A program made the position numbers and the translations under genes. A model generated the notes under the pieces. It was not told the origin of the DNA. It searched no databases and was given only the letters and a program-made list of their open reading frames with translations. A DNA stretch of 25,000 nucleotides from Chrysomallon squamiferum (taxonomy: Eukaryota > Mollusca > Gastropoda > Neomphalida > Peltospiridae): the NCBI GenBank assembly GCA_012295275.1, contig CM022673.1:4156105-4181104 (forward strand), given 5' to 3'. How positions within the stretch are numbered: the first letter of the stretch is position 1; each line of letters opens with the position of its first letter. Below are positions 1-10,458 of this stretch, piece by piece.

Positions 1-1016
1 TCTTTTGTTGTTGTAGTTTAAAAACTACATTATAGAGTAACTTACGTTTTCGTCACTTACTGACACCCTGTGTTACAGACTTACTTACACTCGACTCTGT
101 TGTGTCAGAACCTACATGGTATTCAGTTCATTATGTAAACTGCTGTAACTATTCGACGTCTGCGGAAGAAAATCTCTATAGAAACTGACACGAAATTCTA
201 ACCAGATTACTCGAACGACCTTCCAGACCACGCTTGAACTATTCCTTCGGGTGTTTTATTCTTCAGATTGGCTCAATTTATGATCGGCCATGTTTCCACC
301 GGCCTCTTTCTGTCTGGAACAGTCACTTTCTTCAACCCGCCTAAAGGTCTTGACGAGCTCAAAAGTTTGGAAAATTTAGCTGTCGATCTTTCACAATGAA
401 GCGATTTTAGCGACCAGAGAGAAACCCAAGGATGCGTGCAAATTGGTGTCATCCAGATTGACAAATGACGCATTTTTTATTTTTCCGCACCCGTGATCCT
501 GTCCGTAATTTTGTCAAACTTGCGATGATGTCAAGTGAAATTTTGTTAAGCGATTCCAAAAGATTTATCATGGACTAAACAGTCTAATGTGGTGAATGGG
601 ATTGGAAATCCATTGAGAAAGACAGTGGGAGAAATGTATTTCCATTTGCTCCAGTAAGGTTTTATTGGAATTGAATCTCTGAAAGTGTCACAATAAAAAC
701 ACCAATGGAAGAAATAAATAATAAAAAAAAAAACATACCCGATCTTGTGAAAGTAATGAATTTGTTAGACACTGGAATTACAGTTCTGAGTCCCGCCAAA
801 ACTGGTAAACAATAATAAAAGATGTAGAGGGATGCATTCATTTTACATTTAAAGCACTTAGTTTTATTAAACCTAAAGTGTATGTTAACGTTCGTTGCTT
901 GTATAACGAATATTTTTTGGTCAAAAATAAATTTACATACTCGTACGCATAATTCTACAACAGATTATTTGATTGCACTATCACGAACTGTGAAATTGAG
1001 TTTCGAGTATAGAAAA
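1..1016. other. Non-coding, no gene recognised
   Basis: Mostly non-repetitive sequence of mixed complexity with a short A run near 722-733. All frames are broken; the longest open stretch (273-473, minus) matches nothing I know. The first 700 bases are less AT-biased than what follows and could contain regulatory DNA, but I see no definite motif. Confidence 0.6.
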
Positions 1017-1451
1017 CTTCTGAATATTGTTATGTGTAAAAGTATGTTATGCTTGTCGTAAATATCTTTTGAATTCTATTTTCAGTGTAGATGTGTTATC
1101 GTTTGTAGAATATACCTTCTGAAACTTTTTGGAGTAAAGATATATCATAGTTGCATTAAACCGATTTTGATTTCTGTTTTGAGTAAAAATATATCTTGCT
1201 TTCACTAAACAGCTTTTGAATTCTGTTTTGAATAAAGATGTTTGTATTAAATACCTTCTGAACTTTGTTATGAGTAAACATGTATCATGGTTTACTTAGA
1301 TATATTCTGAAATTTATTATGAGCAAATACATAGCATCTGAATTCTGTTTTGAATAAGGATATAATTATTATATTGCATTAGATATATTTTGACTTCTGT
1401 GTTGAAATAATACTTATGAAGAAAAATATATTTTGAACTATGTACATATAC
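1017..1451. repeat. Degenerate minisatellite, about 49-bp period
   Basis: A block beginning TTYTGAA, then an ATTCTGTTTTGAGTAAA-like stretch, then an ATATATCAT..TTGCATTAAA-like tail recurs with starts near 1017, 1066, 1116, 1164, 1213, 1255, 1304, 1336, 1387 and 1430. Most spacings are 48-51 bases, with shorter units of 42-43 and one of 32. That makes nine units plus a partial tenth. Units are clearly diverged, so the array is old. It has no reading frame. The boundaries are judged by eye and could shift by some tens of bases. Confidence 0.75.
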
Positions 1452-2248
1452 AGCGTAACTATTAAAAAAATATTGGTGATTCAAAGGTGTTTTTGTTAAA
1501 GTTACTCTAAGTCATTTATTAATCCGTTTTTAAAAAAAAAAAAAAACTGTCTTTAAATCGAAAATGTATCTACTCATATTATACATCTGATAATAAACTA
1601 AAGCGCTTTAAACTTGTTAAATAAAAAAGAACAAAAAAGCTTTCTTCTTCTGATTCTCTTAATTTTGAATTGTTTTTTAAAAATCTTTTTAGTTCATTCT
1701 TATATGTGTTTTTCATACTTCTTTTTTATATTTCTTTTGTAATATTCTTTCAGTTTTAAAATGTGATTTTTTTTTAACGATAATCCACAAATTACTTGAA
1801 CTTTCCTTGGATTTTTTTTATATTTTTTCCCATACAGTAATTTTTTGTTTTCTTTTATTCCACGTTTTGATGTGTAGGCGATTATTTGAAAAACAGATTC
1901 ATCCTTAAATTTGTTTTTCTTCAGTTTCTTTTTGTTTCTTTTATTACTATTGTTTTTGAAATTTCGGTGGTTGTTTTTTCTCATATAAAAACCACAAAAA
2001 CCCAGAAACAAAACTACAACAATCAAGCAAACAACCAAATCAAATAAAACAACAAAAAACAACATCAACAATTTCCTTCTTATTAACCTTTGATACTAAT
2101 TATCAACAAAATATCTCAGTTAATAAATAGCTGTATGTCACATTTAATTTTTAACTAATTTATTGATTCAGTGAATTGAATGTTTGTTTCCACTTTATTT
2201 CTAAACTTGATATAAAAGGATTGTCATTTTATTTTTTAAAATAAAAAG
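1452..2248. other. AT-rich non-coding stretch
   Basis: Contains T-rich and A-rich runs, including an A run near 1531-1545. A minus-strand open stretch at 1700-2071 is rich in Lys and Asn only because of base composition; it has no domain and no ATG of its own worth proposing. No gene seen. Confidence 0.6.
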
Positions 2249-2366
2249 AAAAAAAAAAAAAAAAAAAAAAATGCAAAAGGAAAATAAAATTACATATAAA
2301 AAATTCACGCGACATCATTTTTTTTTTATAATTTCTTTTATTTTTTTAATTTTATTTTTTTTTTTC
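2249..2366. repeat. Poly-A run followed by T-rich tract
   Basis: An uninterrupted A run of about 23 bases (2249-2271) is followed by T-rich sequence to 2366. The poly-A run could be the tail of a decayed retroelement, but no recognisable element body is attached. Confidence 0.7.
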
Positions 2367-2748
2367 GGGAATGAAACTTCGTATCTGGCATAAGTGCAAA
2401 TTGCATCTAATCGTGTATCGATTCCTTAAAGGATTTGCACGATTTGTATTTTTTTTTATTCGCTTATTGATTAAAATCATAGTTGATCCTTTCTGGTTAC
2501 TGGGTCGGTTGGCTTTTGGTGAACATGAACCGGCTCCGAGCATAAAACCTGACCATCCTTTTATTCCGTGTCATTGATCAACCAGATTACATCTGCGGCA
2601 GAAGGAGGGGGGAAAATGTTGTGATCCGCTGAATGGTTTTAAATCAATTAAAGACCAGAGCGCGAACTGCTCAACTTTGAAATTGCCAAAAGGCGGGATT
2701 TTGCGGTAATACTTTCTAAACGACAACGAGAAAGAGTATTAAGGTTTT
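2367..2748. other. Complex island with 68-codon open frame
   Basis: This block is visibly less AT-rich than its surroundings. It has a 68-codon plus-strand open frame from an ATG (2371-2577), with a hydrophobic centre and a Pro/His-containing end. I recognise no family. The frame is also open over most of the opposite strand, and nothing such as a splice site or signal sequence argues for translation. It may be a conserved non-coding element or a fragment of an unknown repeat. Confidence 0.3.
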
Positions 2749-2836
2749 TTAAGAAACAGCAAAACGATCGCTTTCATTTAATAATTCTACTTCTTTTTTT
2801 GCTATTTGTATGATTAAATCTTTAGATTTTAGTTTG

Positions 2837-3134
2837 AAAAAAAAAAAAAAAAAAAAAAAAAAATGATTTAAGAAATGAAAAAAATTAAAAAAAAAAAAGA
2901 ACAAAAAGAAAAAATATGTTAGTTTAGAAAAATAAGAAAGAAACAAATAACGAAATAAATCTTCTCAATACTAAAACGAATTTCACAGTGGAAGTGTAAT
3001 AATAACAAAAAATAAATAAATAAATAAATAGCAATAAAATTTAAATAAATTAAGAGAGCAGAAAGAAATCAATAAATAAAAACAATAAAAACAATTAAAG
3101 GATAAGACAACTACGAAAAAAAAAAAAAAAAAAA
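2837..3134. repeat. A-rich tract with A27 and AAAT units
   Basis: A run of 27 A residues lies at 2837-2863. (AAAT)n is at about 3008-3031 and another A run is at 3116-3134. The DNA between is also strongly A-rich. No coding potential. Confidence 0.8.
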
Positions 3135-3206
3135 GTCTACATTAAGAGTTGTATGTGTTTGTCATAGTTAAAAGTAGACGTATCTGTTCCATACCTTATT
3201 TCTTTC

Positions 3207-3223
3207 ATTTATTTATTTATTTA

Positions 3224-3295
<72 letters not shown>

Positions 3296-3296
3296 T
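3207..3296. repeat. (ATTT)n to (ATT)n compound microsatellite
   Basis: Four to five ATTT units pass directly into about 23 ATT units, interrupted once near the junction. The perfect ATT part runs to about 3294. Confidence 0.95.
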
Positions 3297-3333
3297 TAAG
3301 ATCCTGTAATTTTAAATGTTATTAGACATGATC

Positions 3334-3368
3334 TGTGTGTGTGTGTGTGTGTGCGTGCGCGCGTGTGT
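3334..3368. repeat. (GT)n/(GC)n alternating purine-pyrimidine tract
   Basis: TG repeats pass through a TGCGTGCGCGCG core and back to TG. The whole 35-base stretch strictly alternates purine and pyrimidine, a composition known to favour Z-DNA under negative supercoiling. Confidence 0.9.
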
Positions 3369-3639
3369 AAATACATACATTTGTTTTTAATTTTTTTTAT
3401 TCACCTCTGATAAAACCCCCTAAGAAACTGAAATATTTACGAATTAAAGAATTTACTGCAAAAATAAGCCGGAATTTAATCTGCGTTCGATTTTGATCTC
3501 ATCAGAATTTGTAACTCGTGACCTGTACATTAATTGCCTCCATAAATACCTACGTGTTTCATTCAGCATTTATCAACCCCCAGTTATATCACAGATGCCA
3601 TACATCTCTGGTGACATGAATCTTTATCAAAGGTTTAAA

Positions 3640-3742
<103 letters not shown>

Positions 3743-5492
3743 CATCAGTAATAGTTATAATAAAATAAAAACGAGTGAGCGACAGAAAACAAGAAAACAA
3801 AGATGTCTTGCATTTATTAATACTCGCTGTCACAGATACAAATCTAACGTGGCAAGAAGGAAATGAAAAAAGCTCTGCTTGTAGAATCCTACCTTTGTCA
3901 TGTTTTTAAAGGATTTGGTTGTTGTAACAGTACACGATGATTTTTTTTGTTGTTGTTGTTTTTAATTTGATTTTGTAACCTTTAATTCTGTGTTTTTGTA
4001 TTGGCAGTCACGTGTAAGGAAGCAGAGAAAACAGGATATATTAATTTATTCAATCGATGAAGATTCTGAATGTGAATGTATTTTATAGAGAATATTCTGT
4101 GTCAAAAAAAAAAAAAAAAACTTTTTCTTTTTTCTTATTTTTTTATACTGAGGTCTATTGTTTGTCATTGCCAAATAATGATTGGGCTTTTATTACAGTT
4201 GTTATTTCACTACTGAGAATGGAAATAGCGATAACAATTATTACAAAATAACTGTCAAACTCGAACGTTACAAAACATTTTAAAACGAAGATTACATTAT
4301 GAGAAAATTTACATTAAAATGAGAGAAAAAATGGCGAGATTCTGTTTTTGAAGAATAAGACAAAAGAACAAAGACTTTTTTTTTTTTTGTTAACAAACAT
4401 TATGTTTAAAGACAAAAAAAAAAAAAAAAAAAAAAAAAAAAGAATGAAAGAAAGAAAAAAAAGAACAACAGTATTTTAAAGAACTCTGTCATTAGCTTTA
4501 CAAATGTTTTCTCTTTGAAACAATCTGCAGAATGCGTCAGACAAGGAGCGATTCTTCCAACACAACTTTACGTTAATAATGTGAATTCCCGTCTTCTTCA
4601 AAAAAGGTTGCAGCAGCCAGCAGGGTTCAAACCCCGCCAGTGGAATATTTAGTTTTAGTGTTTTTATTAAATAATCGTCTCTCTGATAAACTGTAGATTT
4701 GCGGCAGGATGGCTCGAGCTACTCTTTGTCAGACTCTTGTCATCCAAGCAGATCAGATTCTGTAAGAAAAAAGAGAAGAGAAAACGTTAAAACAAAAGCT
4801 AAAGTGTAATTTTACAATTACCGTTAATGGCTGATGTACTCAATAGCTATTTGAAGTCAAAGTAAATTTTGTGTTTTAAATTAAATTATTTGAAGAACCA
4901 TTAATGTTTTATTATAGGGTATCAGAAGATTTCAGATTTTTTCTAATTCTGACATTTGATCTTGATTGAAAATTCTGCCATTTTGTTTTGTTTTGTTTTT
5001 GTTTCTGTTAAGTACAATGCATCTGTTCGCAGACAGGAAAGTACATACACTGGCAGGAACGAGAAAAACTCAGTGGTCATATCAATTTTAAACAGAAGCA
5101 CATTACCTTTAGGAACACGACTGCGTATGTTGTGTGTGTGGTAGAGAGCATGAAAGTTGAGAAATTAACAAATACGAGACAGCAAAGAGAGGAAAGATGA
5201 ACATGAAAGAATTTCTTTATCATTACGTCATAGCATTACTATGCCCCATTACACGTCTAACAGCATACTTTGATTTATTATATGAGCAACAAAGCGCATG
5301 TTTTGTTATGCTACAAACTTAGCAGATATTTCTCAAATTCTTCCGTGGAAATACGGAGTTGTTTCAATTATTTATCGTAAATTGAAAAACAATCCTGTTA
5401 AAGCTTTTTCCTCATTTTTTTGTTAAAAATCTTTTTCTCTCCTGGAATTTATTTCTGCTTTTTTCATTGCTTGTTTCTGCAAAATAATGAAG
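3743..5492. other. Non-coding, no gene recognised
   Basis: AT-rich sequence with A runs at 4104-4120 and 4414-4441 and a T run at 4376-4388. The small open frames at 4057-4251 and 4956-5144 have no recognisable content. A short stretch near 4612-4645 with GGTTCAAACCC resembles a tRNA B-box but has no matching A-box. Confidence 0.6.
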
Positions 5493-5514
5493 AAAAAAAA
5501 AAAAAAAAAAAAAA
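5493..5514. repeat. Poly-A run
   Basis: Uninterrupted run of about 22 A residues in otherwise ordinary AT-rich DNA. Confidence 0.9.
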
Positions 5515-6511
5515 TTCCGCTATTAAGTGAAGGAAAAACAATGTCTTGTCAATTACATGAATTAAATTGGCAATATATGTTTTTTCTTTCGATGCTTTTT
5601 TCATTTAGAATTACAACAACTGTTAACATGTCTGTCTGTGCAATGGGAAAATCACGTAAACCTGGATTTTCATGAAAACTAAGATATTGACAATTTTGCT
5701 GTTGTAAGGTAGTGCATAATTTGCTAGTCAATGCCTCGTTGCAAATGGTTGTTCCCAGCTCTTTTCAACTCGTGATTAATCAGTCCTTAATTGTTAATAA
5801 TTTCACCGTACTTCAATATTCTAAAAAGCAGAAGAATGCGAGTTAGCCAGTTTTTCCACTGCACGGCGGCATATGTCACCAGTCGATGTTCTGTTTTGAT
5901 GCAGTTTTCTAACAATGACTTTGTCACTAAAACTGATGAAATCAAAATAAGGTTTAACAAGCATGCTTGCCGAGCCAAATATAAATTCCTAAAATCAGTG
6001 AGCAGAAATCTTTTGGGGTTTTTCTTATATTAATTTTATAAAAGCTTCTATAAGTACTTTTCTAGATCACAGTGTTAGATTAAGTTAGTAAATTTAATAA
6101 CAGATGATATGGATGTCTGTAATGAGTGAAGTATAAGTGTCATGGATTCAGTATGCTAGTCCTAGATGTCACTGTTTTCTTTATTGTTGTCTCGACTTTA
6201 TCGTTGTCTTTTGAAATGATTTCAAATGCAGGAGTTCAATCAAAGGGCGATTTCTGACGGAATACCGGTTAGACTGTTTTACTAAAAGATATTTCAGAAT
6301 GTATTTTCTTTGTTCTGTTCTTTGGTCTTGTTTCTACTTGAATGATTCAATGAATGAATGAATCAATTAGTGTACTTTTCCCATCTTATGTCTATCACTT
6401 TGTTGCATATATGTTTTTAATGAAGATTCCTATCTAAATATGCATTACAGTGATTCTACAGTTATGTTTTTTATGTAATAGGTAAGTATATGCATGTCTG
6501 CCTATCTATCT
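5515..6511. other. Non-coding, no gene recognised
   Basis: The sequence is mixed, with overlapping short open frames on both strands around 5787-6033. Neither strand encodes anything I recognise. The AATG units near 6348-6364 form a short repeat. The block 5850-6000 is somewhat more complex than its flanks. Confidence 0.5.

Positions 6512-6541
<30 letters not shown>
6512..6541. repeat. (TA)n dinucleotide repeat
   Basis: About 13 TA units ending in TATGTATA. Confidence 0.9.
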
Positions 6542-6542
<1 letters not shown>

Positions 6543-7200
6543 GGAATCTATGTATAAAATTATGTATTTAACGAAACAAAATTAATTAAAGTGGGATAAG
6601 CTGGTACATGAAGTGTGAATTTTGTGTGAATTTAGATATGTACGTACTTACGTCTGTCTTCGTGTATAAATCACATATATCTACATCAAAAATATTACAC
6701 GAGAAGAATTATTTTACTGTTCTGTTGTTTTGCAATAAATCTGTACCTTTAAATAACACACACAGCAATAATCCAAAATCCGTCACAGAATTTTGAATAC
6801 GACAAAACGGTAAGAAGTTATTACTTTACACCATAGCCTTCGCGTTCATGATATAATCAACATTTCATTCATATTGCCTGTGTCTTTAAGGAACCCTAGA
6901 GCAAAGGTTAAAATTTATGACGTAAGCTTTCGGTTGATTGCTGATCCGAAATCTCAGTATATGTCATTAGTTAGTAGAAAAGATAAACGGAAATAACTAT
7001 TGACTTTTCGCTTGAGGTGTCTCGTTAAACGCTGTCAAAGTCGAGAAAGGATATTGTTTCGGACAAGAAAAATTGGAGATGCGGACCTGCAGGCGAATAA
7101 TTTTTTTAAAAATAATTTGAAGAGGGAGAAAAAAAATTACGAATGATAAAAGTTTTGATAGGTATTCTCTCCTTCAGCAAAATAGCAATCATTGTTCTAA
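6542..7200. other. Non-coding; complex island 6840-7085
   Basis: No gene. The part from 6840 to 7085 has clearly higher complexity and more CpG than its surroundings. It contains a CRE-like TGACGTAA at 6918-6925, just after AAAGGTTA. A regulatory role is possible but is inference from composition and one motif. Confidence 0.35.
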
Positions 7201-7400
7201 ACATTTTTTTTTTTTTTCTTTTCTTTTTCTGCCATGAAAACTAATTTGGAAATTTATTTACGAACCAAACGAAAGAAAATAAGTAAATAAATACAGAAAA
7301 AAACAACAACAAAAAAGAAAACCCACACAAAAATACAAAGAAAACCCCCAGAAATAAATAAATAAATAAATAAATAAAAAGAAAAAGATGGAATTTGTAA
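7201..7400. repeat. T run and (AATA)n in A/T-rich DNA
   Basis: A T-rich run near 7205-7230 is followed by A-rich sequence with about six AATA units at 7352-7377. Confidence 0.8.
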
Positions 7401-7568
7401 AGAAAATCATGATTCAGATTTTGGATTTTACGTTCATATCCAAAAATATAAAGTCAAGTAAGTAAAAGAGTTTAGTTATTTCAGATCCACACATCGGTTT
7501 GCCAAACAAAAACAACTAATATAAATTTGTTCACTTTATTTCATAAAGGAAATTTCTGGTTTAATGAA

Positions 7569-7570
7569 TA

Positions 7571-7618
<48 letters not shown>

Positions 7619-7984
7619 GGTAATAATAGTTGTTGTAGTAGTAGTAGTAACAGTGGGAGTAGTAAGAACAGTAATAACAGTAGTTGTTGTAATAGCACTA
7701 GTGATAGTTGTAGCAGTAGCTGTAGTTGTAACAGTATAGTTAGTATTAGTGATATTAATAAAAGTAATAGTAGTAATAATAATAAAAGTAGTAGTAGTAG
7801 TAATGGTAGAAGTAGTAGTAGTAGTTGTAGCTGTTGTTGTAATGCTAGCCCTATAATAATAATAATAATAATTACTTGTAGAAGCAATAGTAATAGTAAT
7901 AATGGTCGTAGTAGTAGTAGTAGTAGCAGCAGAAGCAGTAGTAGTAGTGGTAGTAGCTGTACTAGTAATAGTAATAACAATATC
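7569..7984. repeat. Degenerate triplet-repeat array (AAT then GTA/GTT)
   Basis: About 16 perfect AAT units (7569-7617) are followed by about 370 bases of mutated TAG/TTG/AAT-type triplets, including a second AAT block near 7855-7871. The three-base phase survives across much of the array. This opens frames of 139 and 155 codons on the minus strand, coding runs of Leu or of Thr/Ile, and a Val-rich frame on the plus strand. These low-complexity frames are consequences of the repeat, not genes. Confidence 0.85.
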
Positions 7985-8264
7985 AGTGGGGATATGTTTT
8001 GCTTCCATTCACAGGTTAACTGAATCGATCAGCAGCAAGCGACATTTTACATTCAGCTTCACTCTGACAAGGAAACAGGTGTTCGTGGTCGTGGATTAAC
8101 AATAAGTTTGAGGACGCCGTCTATACTCTGAAATAATCCAGCTGAAGAATGAAGGAGCACAGATTCACCGAGCAGCGATCTGTTGATAAGGCAGAGCGGT
8201 TCAGTCCGATCTCTAAGCAGAAAGTAACTCGTACATACTATGCTTCTTGATAAACCAGTCACGA

Positions 8265-8365
8265 GACCCTGGTTGGAACGTAAATTAATCTAGTAATGTA
8301 ACCACTGAGGTTTACCGTTAACCTTACTTAACGCGAGCACTCAAACCATTAAACCGAGAGTCCGT
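8265..8365 (-). mobile_element. Probable tRNA-derived SINE remnant
   Basis: On the minus strand an A-box-like CGGTTTAATGG (8346-8356) is followed by TTTGAGTGCTCGCG, which resembles the D-arm to anticodon-stem part of a tRNA. A B-box-like GTTCCAACC (8271-8279) lies about 77 bases downstream of the A-box start. That spacing is too long for a functional tRNA, so a diverged tRNA-derived SINE or tRNA pseudogene is the best reading. No poly-A tail or target-site duplication was identified. Confidence 0.4.
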
Positions 8366-8738
8366 TACCATCACGTGGAATCCTGGAATTTGCTGCAGAA
8401 TAACGGGTACAGAATACACTTGATGTTTATGTCATCAAGTCCCTTTTTATGTTATCTTGCTCAAAGGTTTTGTTGGGTCGTTTTTAAGACAATATTTTGT
8501 GTGTGAGGATATACACTGGTGCATATTTTTACACAAATGCACACACCTACACAAACAAAGTATGTCAACAATTAAACATATAAAGCATAAATTCAGTTTT
8601 CAGTTTTAGGTTTCTGATGCTGCTTAGGGCAAAATTATCAGTCGATTATCGAAGTTTATGTCCAAGAAAAGCTTGTACAGTATTTCTGTCGTGGAAGTAT
8701 CCGAAAACTACCTCTATCTCATGCATAAACGAACGAAC
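8366..8738. other. Non-coding, no gene recognised
   Basis: Mixed sequence with short CA/TA stretches around 8530-8570. No open frame of interest and no recognised element. Confidence 0.55.
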
Positions 8739-8788
8739 ATTTATTTTTATTTTATTTTATTTTATTTATTTATTTATTATTATTATCA
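8739..8788. repeat. (ATTTT)n-(ATTT)n-(ATT)n compound repeat
   Basis: Pentanucleotide, tetranucleotide and trinucleotide T-rich units follow each other with progressive loss of one T. A few more ATTT units recur at about 8819-8834. Confidence 0.9.
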
Positions 8789-8949
8789 TTTTTTAAAATT
8801 TGTTTGTAAATTTTTGTAAATTTATTTATTTATTTCTTTTTGCTGTAAATATAATCGTTCGTCTTTTACCGTATAAGATCTTACAGTACGAAACCACATT
8901 AATCATGTGTTGAATACTTCATTTCTTGACTTTTTAGAGTCAAAACACT

Positions 8950-8970
8950 AGTCATCCTGATTGCTGATTT
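8950..8970 (+). repeat. Copy 1 of a 21-base dispersed repeat
   Basis: Reads AGTCATCCTGATTGCTGATTT. It matches 20 of 21 positions with 21126-21146 on the same strand (C to G at the seventh base). The match does not obviously extend further on either side. Confidence 0.5.
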
Positions 8971-9120
8971 AAATTATAAACTGTATGAATATATAACGTG
9001 TTGTAGAGATTTCGTATTTTTAGACATTTTTATTTCACCTTAAAAGAGTATAAATATTATCACGAATTGTCTTACTGACTTGAATTATTAAAATATATTT
9101 TAAAACAAGCATCCAACTTC

Positions 9121-9143
9121 ATAATAATAATAATAATAATAAT
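9121..9143. repeat. (AAT)n microsatellite
   Basis: Seven AAT units, followed by GAAGAAAAAGAAG purine-rich sequence. Confidence 0.9.
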
Positions 9144-9396
9144 GAAGAAAAAGAAGAAGAAAATATGTATATTTATATGTATATTTTCCGAGATCTCCAT
9201 TGCTTATAGTTTTTAGCATGTATACGAAATACTATTTATGCAGTATGTGTTAAAATAGGTTAGATAAAGATATAATAACAACAATGATAGTTACAGAAGT
9301 ATTGGTGATGTCGTATTAGTTGTAGTTGTTGTACAAGTAAATAGTAGTGGTGGTTGTTGCCGGTGACAGCAGTCATCTCATTTAGAGAAAAATCTC

Positions 9397-9416
9397 AAAA
9401 AAAAAAAAAAAAAAAA
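9397..9416. repeat. Poly-A run
   Basis: Uninterrupted A run of 20 bases. A short GTA/GTT-rich stretch lies upstream (9295-9370). Confidence 0.9.
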
Positions 9417-9584
9417 GTAAAAAATTGTGACAGTCTTATATGTTTAAAACATCGTTCTTAGATCGATCTAACTATCGTTAACTACACTGAAATACGCAAT
9501 TAGAGTAAAGTAATTTGTAAGAAAAAAAAACCTGCGCGAGTGTTCTTACTTCCTGATTAAGATTCCGAAATTATCGTAAAAAAC

Positions 9585-9597
9585 GTTACCTAGCAAC
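9585..9597. promoter_or_regulatory. RFX-type X-box motif
   Basis: GTTACC-T-AGCAAC fits the X-box consensus GTNRCC, short spacer, RGYAAC bound by RFX family factors in animals. It sits in a 120-base patch (9530-9650) that is more complex than its surroundings. It lies about 1.1 kb past the stop codon of the buccalin-like gene, and no gene start is visible nearby, so its target is unknown. Chance occurrence in 25 kb is possible. Confidence 0.45.
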
Positions 9598-9685
9598 TAT
9601 CGGAAGAATTAATTCACAGTAATAGCCACAGAATAGGCCTAATTAGTACACCTTTTCGTGTTCAGTAAAACCGTTTTCGTTTCAG

Positions 9686-9726
9686 GTCGTGGTAGCAGTT
9701 ATAGTGGCAGTTGTAGTAGTAGTAGC

Positions 9727-9762
<36 letters not shown>

Positions 9763-9853
9763 CGTAGCAGTAGTAGTAGTAATAGTAGTCATAGCAGTAG
9801 TAGTACTAGTAGAGGTAGTTCTAGCAGTGATAATAGCAGCAACAGCAGCCACA
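9686..9853. repeat. Degenerate (GTA)n triplet array
   Basis: About 55 GTA-type triplets, with a perfect core near 9717-9760 and variants GCA, TCA and GTC. Phase is preserved, so a 119-codon frame of mostly serine and a 75-codon frame of mostly valine are open on the plus strand. Neither begins with a convincing ATG; the longer begins at GTG. Confidence 0.9.
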
Positions 9854-10057
9854 AGAACAAAAATATTACGTTACGTCAAATGCACTCACCAAAAATATTT
9901 GGCATATTCTCTTTAGACATTGCGTCCGTTGGGCTATATCCCATCCCATCCAAAATCATACGACATTTTTTTGTTTTAAAGTCAGTGAATTTGGTACGTG
10001 CATTCCTGTGTACGTAAAATATTCAGAGCTTCTAATGAAGTAGATTTCTTCTCAACT

Positions 10058-10058
<1 letters not shown>

Positions 10059-10099
<41 letters not shown>
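10059..10099. repeat. (ATT)n microsatellite
   Basis: About 13 perfect ATT units. Confidence 0.95.
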
Positions 10100-10100
<1 letters not shown>

Positions 10101-10404
10101 TTTACTTAATCCATACGTATAATGACTAATAATATTTATATTACTATATATTTAGGAGACTTTAAAAACTATGTATTTCATTAATTTACGCGATTCATCT
10201 ACTTCACTCATTGGTAACATTTTGTTTTCAATATCTGTTGTACTTCAGATTAACTTTAAAGATTCCAAACTGCATGACTTACTTGTATGTGTTCATACTT
10301 ACTTTAATACAGGTCATCGTTATGTTTGTTTTCACACTAACTTAGTTTACTTTCACTTGTACATAGATGCGGAAATACTTTCATAGATCCTTTTACATAT
10401 ATTT

Positions 10405-10410
10405 TTTATT
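10405..10410 (-). promoter_or_regulatory. Candidate polyadenylation signal
   Basis: AATAAA on the minus strand. It is the nearest canonical hexamer I find downstream of the buccalin-like stop codon, and would give a 3' untranslated region of roughly 250-300 bases. That region would include the AAT/ATG microsatellite at 10459-10529. In AT-rich DNA the hexamer is common, so this is tentative. Confidence 0.35.
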
Positions 10411-10458
10411 ATAAAGAGGATATTCAGATTATGAAGATATTGTTGGATCGACAAAATG

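Noticed and set aside
488-500. 13-base match CCGTGATCCTGTC shared with 21080-21092
   Set aside because: Several matches of this length are expected by chance in 25 kb, and it does not extend.
1700-2071. 123-codon Lys/Asn-rich minus frame
   Set aside because: Composition effect of AT-rich DNA. A hydrophobic start and Lys-rich body alone are not enough to support a gene.
4612-4645. tRNA-like GGTTCAAACCC
   Set aside because: A B-box-like string only; I found no A-box or foldable cloverleaf upstream.
7541-8008. 155-codon Thr/Ile-rich and 139-codon Leu-rich minus frames
   Set aside because: Both arise from the degenerate triplet repeat and overlap each other in different frames.
9658-10017. Poly-serine 119-codon plus-strand frame
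   Set aside because: Begins at GTG rather than ATG and is made by the GTA triplet array; no domain or flanking exon signals.
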